NCBI GenBank assembly: GCA_011033025.1
Contig: WFMF01000162.1
Span: 248,001 to 312,000, forward strand
Reading direction: 5' to 3'
DNA from: Beroe forskalii
Taxonomy: Eukaryota > Ctenophora > Nuda > Beroida > Beroidae
DNA length: 64,000 bases
The translations under genes were made by a program, and so were the position numbers. The notes beneath the pieces were generated by a model. That model searched no databases, was not told where the DNA came from, and worked only from the letters and a program-made list of their open reading frames with translations. Position 1 is the first letter of the stretch; every line of letters begins with the position of its first letter. This document shows, in pieces, positions 57,969 through 64,000 of this stretch.

Positions 57969-60900
57969 ATGATGGAATTCGGCAGTAGGTCCTCCCTGGA
58001 TACCCCTCCGGCTCTGGACTCCACTTCCCTAAATGCTCTACTAGGTGGTGCCCTGACTTCACCTGTCCTCACTACGCCATCGTCTCTCATCTCTGACACC
58101 GCTGTGACATCATTCCCTGTTGACACCAGTGTGACACCATTTTCTGTTGACACCAGTGTGACACCATTTCCTGTTGACACCACTGCCTCATCACTCCCCG
58201 CATCCCTTCCTCGCTCTGGTGACCCTGTGGACAGTGTCGGAGGGGCTGCTGTCACGGGTGACACAGTGACACCGTCCTCTCGAGTGACACCACCAAATGT
58301 GACACCGCCTGACGGAACATCACCTAGTGAATCCCTCAGCCGAGGACTCAAGGAAGGTAAGACTTGAGACAAAATTCAGGAGAGTGGGATTCTGATTTTA
58401 CTGATTTTTTTTGGGGGGGGGGGGTATTGCTCTGATATTGCTCTGATATTGTTCATTGATTTCTCGTTTAAATCAAGGACTCCATTTTGCATTATTATTC
58501 TTAAGAACTTCAGTTCCTTACTACAGAAATAGTGGAATTAAATTGTTGCAGGACAGAACACAAAGCTGCAAGATAGCGTTACTCCAAACGACCTTGTTAT
58601 TGCATTGGCACTCCTCCAAGGAGATAGGAACCTCCTGAATACAATGTGAGTTACCATGACAACACACTGTTGCTATGACAACACACTGTTACCATGACAG
58701 CACACTGTTGCTATGACGCATGACAACCTTGCAACCATGACAACAGCACTCCATTACCATGACAAAGCCTAGCAACCATGACAACAGCACTCCATTACCA
58801 TGACAACATACTCTTACCATAACAACAACACACTGTTACCATTACAACAACATGAATGTGCTACTGTGAAAATAAAATTCCTTCTCTGTAAAATCACGTA
58901 CCCACTCACTTCTTCAGTACTTTCCGTTATTAACCGTGTGCCTGAGCCGCAGCATATGTTTACACAGTACGATTGTTAATTTACAACATTTTAATTTGCT
59001 GATGGTTATTCATCATCATACTCCGAATGTTTGCCGAATGTTTGGTCACGTGACTCAATGTTAACTGATTATTTGACGAGAGTGTTCTGTTATTTGGTCA
59101 CGTGACTCAATGCTAACTGATTATTTGACGAGAGTGTTCTGTTAAACTTTGTTTAGCCAAAATAAGACCCCCCCGACATGAAATAAGTTATTAACAGCAT
59201 GATCATACTATGTACGTGTTTTGAGGGGCATTAATGAGATATTTTATAGCAAATAATATGCCAGTATTAGTTCTTGAGTAAGACCAGCCTTTAGATATAA
59301 AGAACAAGCTTAGATACTTAGATAGCGAATATTCTCAATTCTCATCACTATTCTCATCACTATTTTTTAGCAACTCAAGTAATATAATTCAGAATTGTTT
59401 TTTTCAAACCATTATATTTTATTACCTTTATCACTCTATGAAATGTAAAATGAGTAATGCCTCCTCATATTTGTAACATTCTAGGACCGGAAGCCCCGGA
59501 GCTGAGTCCAATCCACCACCTTCTGAACCTCAGTCGGAGCAACAAGTCAAAGAGACAACACCAGAACCCAGGATGGGCAGGGTCTTCTACTGGTATGTTA
59601 TAGAACCCTCTGACGTATTGATCGGTGTCTATGATATATAGACACTTGCCTCATCGGGTCCATATTGACTATTGAGTTATTGATTACTTGGTTAAGACAT
59701 TTACCCCACGGGCTGTGGGTTATAACCGGATACACCTCTCCGGCTGCACCGTCAGGATTCAGAAAGTATCCCAAAATGGACCCGATTGGCGCGTTGCTAT
59801 GTATTTAAAAAAAATAGCTCTGGGAGTTATTGGTCGAGCCTGACATAAAGTTAGCTATCACGAACCGTCGATCGCTATAGGTTTATAACAACAATAATCA
59901 CTCATCAAACATGGAAACGCCCTCCTCGGCCCGGTTTCAGCTTCCAAAGTGAGAAGATAATCATTTACTGAAATCAATTTATTAATTTACCCTTGATTAA
60001 CGAACAGGTTATTGCCGTGAGAAATCCTGAGAATATTAATAAGAAATGTTCCATTATTATTAAATCCCGACACGGTTTAGTGCGCCTCACTGCGGTCACT
60101 AAACGGTGTTTTCTGTTGTGCCGACTAATTCATATAATTCACTCATTAATTACGTGTCTTTCTCTATGAGCGTATATACTGAACACCTGCCGGGTCGCAT
60201 AATATTTAAAAAATTTAAATTCTCTCAAAACCATGGTGTTCCTGATAACGCGTTCTCATGTACCCGGGGGTATAATGTTTTAAATAATAATAATCCGCTG
60301 CTGCCTGTCCTTGAAACCTATTATCTTTATATACTCACGCATCAAACCACAAACCACACGCCGCATTCTGGATTTACGCAAGTAAACTTTCCTTTGTACT
60401 TTCTCACTTTCGTAACGTTTTTTAACGTTTTTAGTAGTGTTTTAACGTGTTTTAGTAGTGAACATCATGATGTCCGTAGGTATTCCTCGACAGCAGGAGG
60501 CAGCAACTATCGGACACCTCAAACCCATCATTAACTACCTGGACCCAGTCTCCATAGCTCTAAACATCCCTGCAAAACAAGGTAAACACTCACTGTTACC
60601 ATGACAACACACTTTTACCATGAAAACACTCACTGTTACCATGACAACACACTGTAACCATGACAACACTCACTGTCACTATGACAACACAATGTTACCA
60701 TGACAACACTCACTGTCACTATGACAACACTCACTCTCACTATGACAACACACTGTTACCATGACAACACACTGTTACCATGACAACACTCACTCTCACT
60801 ATGACAACACAATTTTATTACAGCTCTCCATAGCTCTCAACTTCCCTGCAAAACAAGGTAAATGAGGTAAAACCGTGACAACCTACTTTTACCATGACAC

Positions 60901-63900
60901 CACACTGTTACAATGACAACACACAGTCACTATGACAACACGATGTTATCATTGTTCTCCATAGCTCTCAACATCCCTGCAAAACAAGGTAAATAAAACC
61001 ATGACAACACACTGTTACCATGACAACACTCACTGTCACTATGACAACACACTGTTACCATGACAACACACAGTCACTATGACAACACGATGTTATCATA
61101 GCTCTCCATAGCTCACAACATCCCTGCAAAAAGTAAACTTTAATCCCTAAAGTGAATAAGGTAGAACATGGTAAAATTTACCATGTCTTTTTAGATCCCT
61201 CTGACATTTTCATCGGTGTAGATAATGTTTTGAGACTTGCCTGATTGGTTCTACATTGGTTTAAAGTTAGACCCTCGCCAGTCGGACTGCGGGTCAGAAC
61301 CTTTACATCATCCTGACTGCGCCCTCGGGAAGTCTCCTAAAATGGACACGATGGACTTTTAAATCTTGTCCATTGTAAATACCCAGCGTACTACCGTAGG
61401 ATTAGGAGAATCTGACCTGCATCATCAAACCGAAAAACTCACTAAAACTTGCAGTTTTGCCTGATTTTACGGTAAATAGTTTATTAGGGGCCTCGAAAAC
61501 TTTTAGAGTTTCTATTTCGAATTTTTCGTGTGAATTTTTCTCAGCTTAACAAATCATGTTTGATGAAATTTGGAGGAGGGCCAAGCGTTAGCTTCGATAA
61601 TTACTTTATTACTTTTCGTTACTTTGTAATTTACCATTGTGAGGCTTTCGCAGTAAGATTTGTTTCAATAAACCCGTATAGGTTGAATGGACAATGAATT
61701 CAGTACTAAACCGGCAACTAACCTGGAACCACCCCTGCACTTCAGAATATTGAGCTGATGAATTAATTCTAACATTATTAAATTCACATTGCCACGCACC
61801 GGTCCAGTGTCTAATTGGATTTGTGAAATGAATTACCTTGCTCATGACTGGGGGCAGGTGTTCCTTACGGTGACATGACCGGCTTCACAACATCTTCACC
61901 CCCGTGCTGGGGTTTCACAACATCTTCTGTCCCCGTGTGGGGGCTTCAGAACATCTTCTGTCCCCGTGTGGGGGTTTCACAACATCTTCACCCCCCGTGT
62001 GCCGGGGGTTTCAGAGAGTCTTCTAGTTACTGTACGGGGGATTTAGCTCGTAAATTAATAAATTTCTCAAGTGGTTAAAGTACTTGCTGGCTCCTTGAAA
62101 ATACTTGGCGTATAAAGTTTTGTTAGGCGATAAACCAGCGGTACTCCAATTTCCATAGAGATGTCTTGTAATTTATGAGATGAATACCAGAAAAAACCGT
62201 GTCAAAAACTCATCTTATTACGCCTTGGCTGCTTGTTTGGAATATACTACAGTCAATATACAGTATAACACTGGTTACTTAAACCGTGAAATTAAACTGA
62301 TAGAAGAGACCATTTCATGAAAAAGTTCGAACAAAACTGTGTATCTGCCATCTGGGGTAATAATTGCTAAATCATTCGAATCGTGTCCTGAGAAAGTTTC
62401 AATCTATGCTCCTATACTCCGATGTTACTGCAGTACTGAAGTCGTTCCAATTCCTAGGTCTTGAGAAGAAAGTATGACTTAAAAGACAACAGAGTTCATT
62501 TCCTTGAAGTTGAATGAAATAGCAATGCTATAACCCCCCCCCCCCCTGCTTTACACCCCCTGCTTTACACCCCCTGCTCCCCTCCTTTACTCCCTCTAGC
62601 AATGCTTACACTACCTGTATTACCCCTAACAACATTAACCCTCCCTCTTTCAGATCGCGTAGCCTCTGGTAGCAGCTCCATTGGAAAGCGAGGCCGGCCC
62701 CTGGGCTCCGTGGGAAGAAGGAAGCTTCTGGAAAACAACCAGGAGTCTCTGAAGGCGGAACTGCGGCTGGAACTCGCTAAACACGGCTCTCCGGAGCGAG
62801 ATGCGAGGATAGAAGTCATAAGACTCAAGATACAGGTAACTTATGTGATGACTGATGCGTAATAAGGGATTTCAAGGTTAATCACAGCTGAGGTTTTGTT
62901 ATAACCAATCGTTTCCATGGTAGCTGGTGTTTATAAGTTTATTCATGACCCCTGTTGTCATGGTTACCAGTGTGATTATATCGTGTAACCATAGCAACTC
63001 TGTTTTCAGGAGAACGAGGTCCGTTTGCGGAGGCTGAATGAGACTAAGAGTACTCGGTCAGTTGCCGGAGAGAAGAGAAGCAGCTCCTCTAAGTCAGAGG
63101 GAGGGAGGATGGTGGAGGTTGTGGAATCACCTTGCAAGCAACAGAAGTTAGAGGAGGGAAGCAAGATAGAACCCATGATGAACACCAGCATGAAATCCTC
63201 CATCCACCTACACCAGGGAGCTAACACCATCCCACCTCACTTCTCTTCCAGTGGAGAGACTTTCTCAGCTGCGGGGGGCTTCCACAAGTCAGAGCCCAAT
63301 GTAACCATCTCACGGGCATCTCTCAGCACTGAGTCTAAAGTCCCTACTCCAGTCTTCCCAACGCCCTTCTCAACCTCATCTCTTCCTGTTTCCTCCTTAC
63401 TCCAATCCTCCAACTTCCCTGCCTCCCTCCACTCCTCTGCGATGACACCACCATCCTCCTTACTGACTCCCACATCATCCCTCCTGACACCATCCTCCAC
63501 CCTGGCACCCTCAACTGATATCCTCAGCAGCGGAGCTCTGACTTCTCCCGCCTTCTCTGCTCCACGGGTATCAGCTCCCCTTCCACCACCTCTCCTCCCT
63601 CCCAGTCTCCTCTCCCCCTCACCCCTCCTAACCCCCTCACCCCTCCTAACCCCCTCCCCTCTGCTGGCTCCATCTCCTCTTCTGGCCCCCTCTTCTCTGC
63701 TAGCCCCCTCTCCACTCCAGTACTCTCCCCAAAGGGCACTACTGGAGCAGATCGTGGGATCCCTCCACTCCGGACCCTTGGACACAGCTCTGACCCTGCT
63801 CAACAGACAGAAAGTTCTGGAGTCCCAGAGCCCTGCCAAGTGCATGGCCTGCTTCAAGGAGTACACGCCCACTGTCAACATCCTGCCCTACCTCTGCTGC

Positions 63901-63933
63901 ATCTGTACCATCAGGCGACTCATCCCAGAGTGA
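57969..63933 (+). CDS. Unrecognised AT-hook, coiled-coil protein with C-terminal CxxC pair
   Basis: Function unknown; a nuclear DNA-binding role is inferred. Six exons join in phase with GT-AG borders: 57969-58356, 58552-58645, 59486-59592, 60504-60581, 62654-62835, 63010-63933, giving 590 residues. The N-terminal 130 are Ser/Thr/Pro-rich, with three 11-residue repeats (VDTSVTPFPVD-like). Exons 4-5 give INYLDPVSIALNIPAKQ, then an AT-hook (GKRGRPLGS, about 233-241) and a charged helix about 247-295 likely to coil. The last exon has a TPSPLL/APSPLL repeat tract and ends CMACFKEY...CCIC, i.e. C-x2-C-x14-C-x2-C, a possible zinc site. The exon 4 acceptor is the least certain choice, since only GGCAG at 60503 keeps the frame. 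The ATG at 57969 may be internal if a 5' exon exists. No known family was matched. Confidence 0.65.
58650..58855. repeat. 19-bp intronic repeat GTTACCATGACAACACACT
   Basis: About ten imperfect units in intron 2 of the AT-hook gene; its core matches the arrays at 54205 and 60585. Confidence 0.85.
60585..61135. repeat. Intronic repeat with embedded exon-4 fragments
   Basis: Units of CACTGTTACCATGACAACA alternate with three copies of the 3' end of exon 4 and its splice donor (CTCCATAGCTCTCAACATCC...CAAG/GTAAA) at about 60824-60857, 60955-60988 and 61100-61132. Confidence 0.85.
61136..62653. other. Rest of intron 4 of the AT-hook gene
   Basis: 61880-62025 holds four ~35-bp units with CACAACATCTTC and CCCCGTGTGGGGG hairpins. 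The remainder shows no exon or element. Confidence 0.5.
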
Positions 63934-64000
63934 GGGGACCAGAGTGAAGACAGAAGATTCCAGATGCCTTGTAGAGTGAAGGAATATGGGGAGAAGATTC

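Noticed and set aside
57969..63933. Assignment of the AT-hook protein to the GATAD2/p66 family
   Set aside because: The ELRLE helix and the C-terminal Cys pairs are only superficially similar; the Cys spacing (x14) differs from the GATA finger of p66, and flanking sequence does not match.

Overview
The window is eukaryotic nuclear DNA from an animal. Genes are split by GT-AG introns, the proteins are ordinary metazoan ones, the background is AT-rich, and much of the sequence is transposons and minisatellites. Five host genes can be read: a ZnT-type zinc transporter (588-3975, +, 5' end missing), an ENOSF1-type L-fuconate dehydratase (14131-15704, +), the translocon-associated protein beta subunit SSR2/TRAPB (20245-26069, -, four coding exons), a single-exon UDP-galactose transporter of the SLC35A2 group (28023-29042, -), and an unrecognised 590-residue AT-hook protein assembled from six phase-compatible exons (57969-63933, +). 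The phylum cannot be fixed from these genes; a marine invertebrate is the best guess. The genes have unrelated jobs (zinc efflux, sugar acid catabolism, ER translocation, Golgi nucleotide-sugar import, probable nuclear function), so there is no operon-like logic.

Mobile DNA fills most of the rest. Three elements with 8-bp target-site duplications (TSDs) look hAT-like: 15729-18263, 17 bp past the TSD start and in the ENOSF1 3' UTR; 20441-22324 in the last SSR2 intron; and 49350-50274, which carries telomere-like CCCTAA repeats. A 3.85-kb element (29226-33077, TSD TGTCACT) encloses a 5'-truncated LINE with reverse transcriptase and RNase H. A 5.65-kb element with about 665-bp inverted arms (35504-41151) abuts the 3' end of a LINE with two intact ORFs (41219-45224). 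A coiled-coil LINE ORF1 without an ORF2 lies at 7111-7919. Several MITEs show clear inverted ends.

Tandem repeats are a second theme: 19-bp units in a zinc-transporter intron, about 89 copies of a 17-bp unit in an SSR2 intron, 23-bp units at 54.2-55.0 kb, and related GTTACCATG units inside introns of the AT-hook gene. Upstream of that gene is an array of CACGTG boxes spaced exactly 11 bp apart, and four perfect GTCACGTGAC sites lie within 56.4-59.1 kb.

Parts of the assembly are suspect. 8775-9578 recurs at 12317-13129, and 11281-12316 is a homopolymer-distorted copy of 13130-14373, including part of ENOSF1 exon 1; this looks like two haplotypes joined in tandem. 38036-39470 is nearly pure homopolymer runs, and there is a 100-N gap at 46476-46575.
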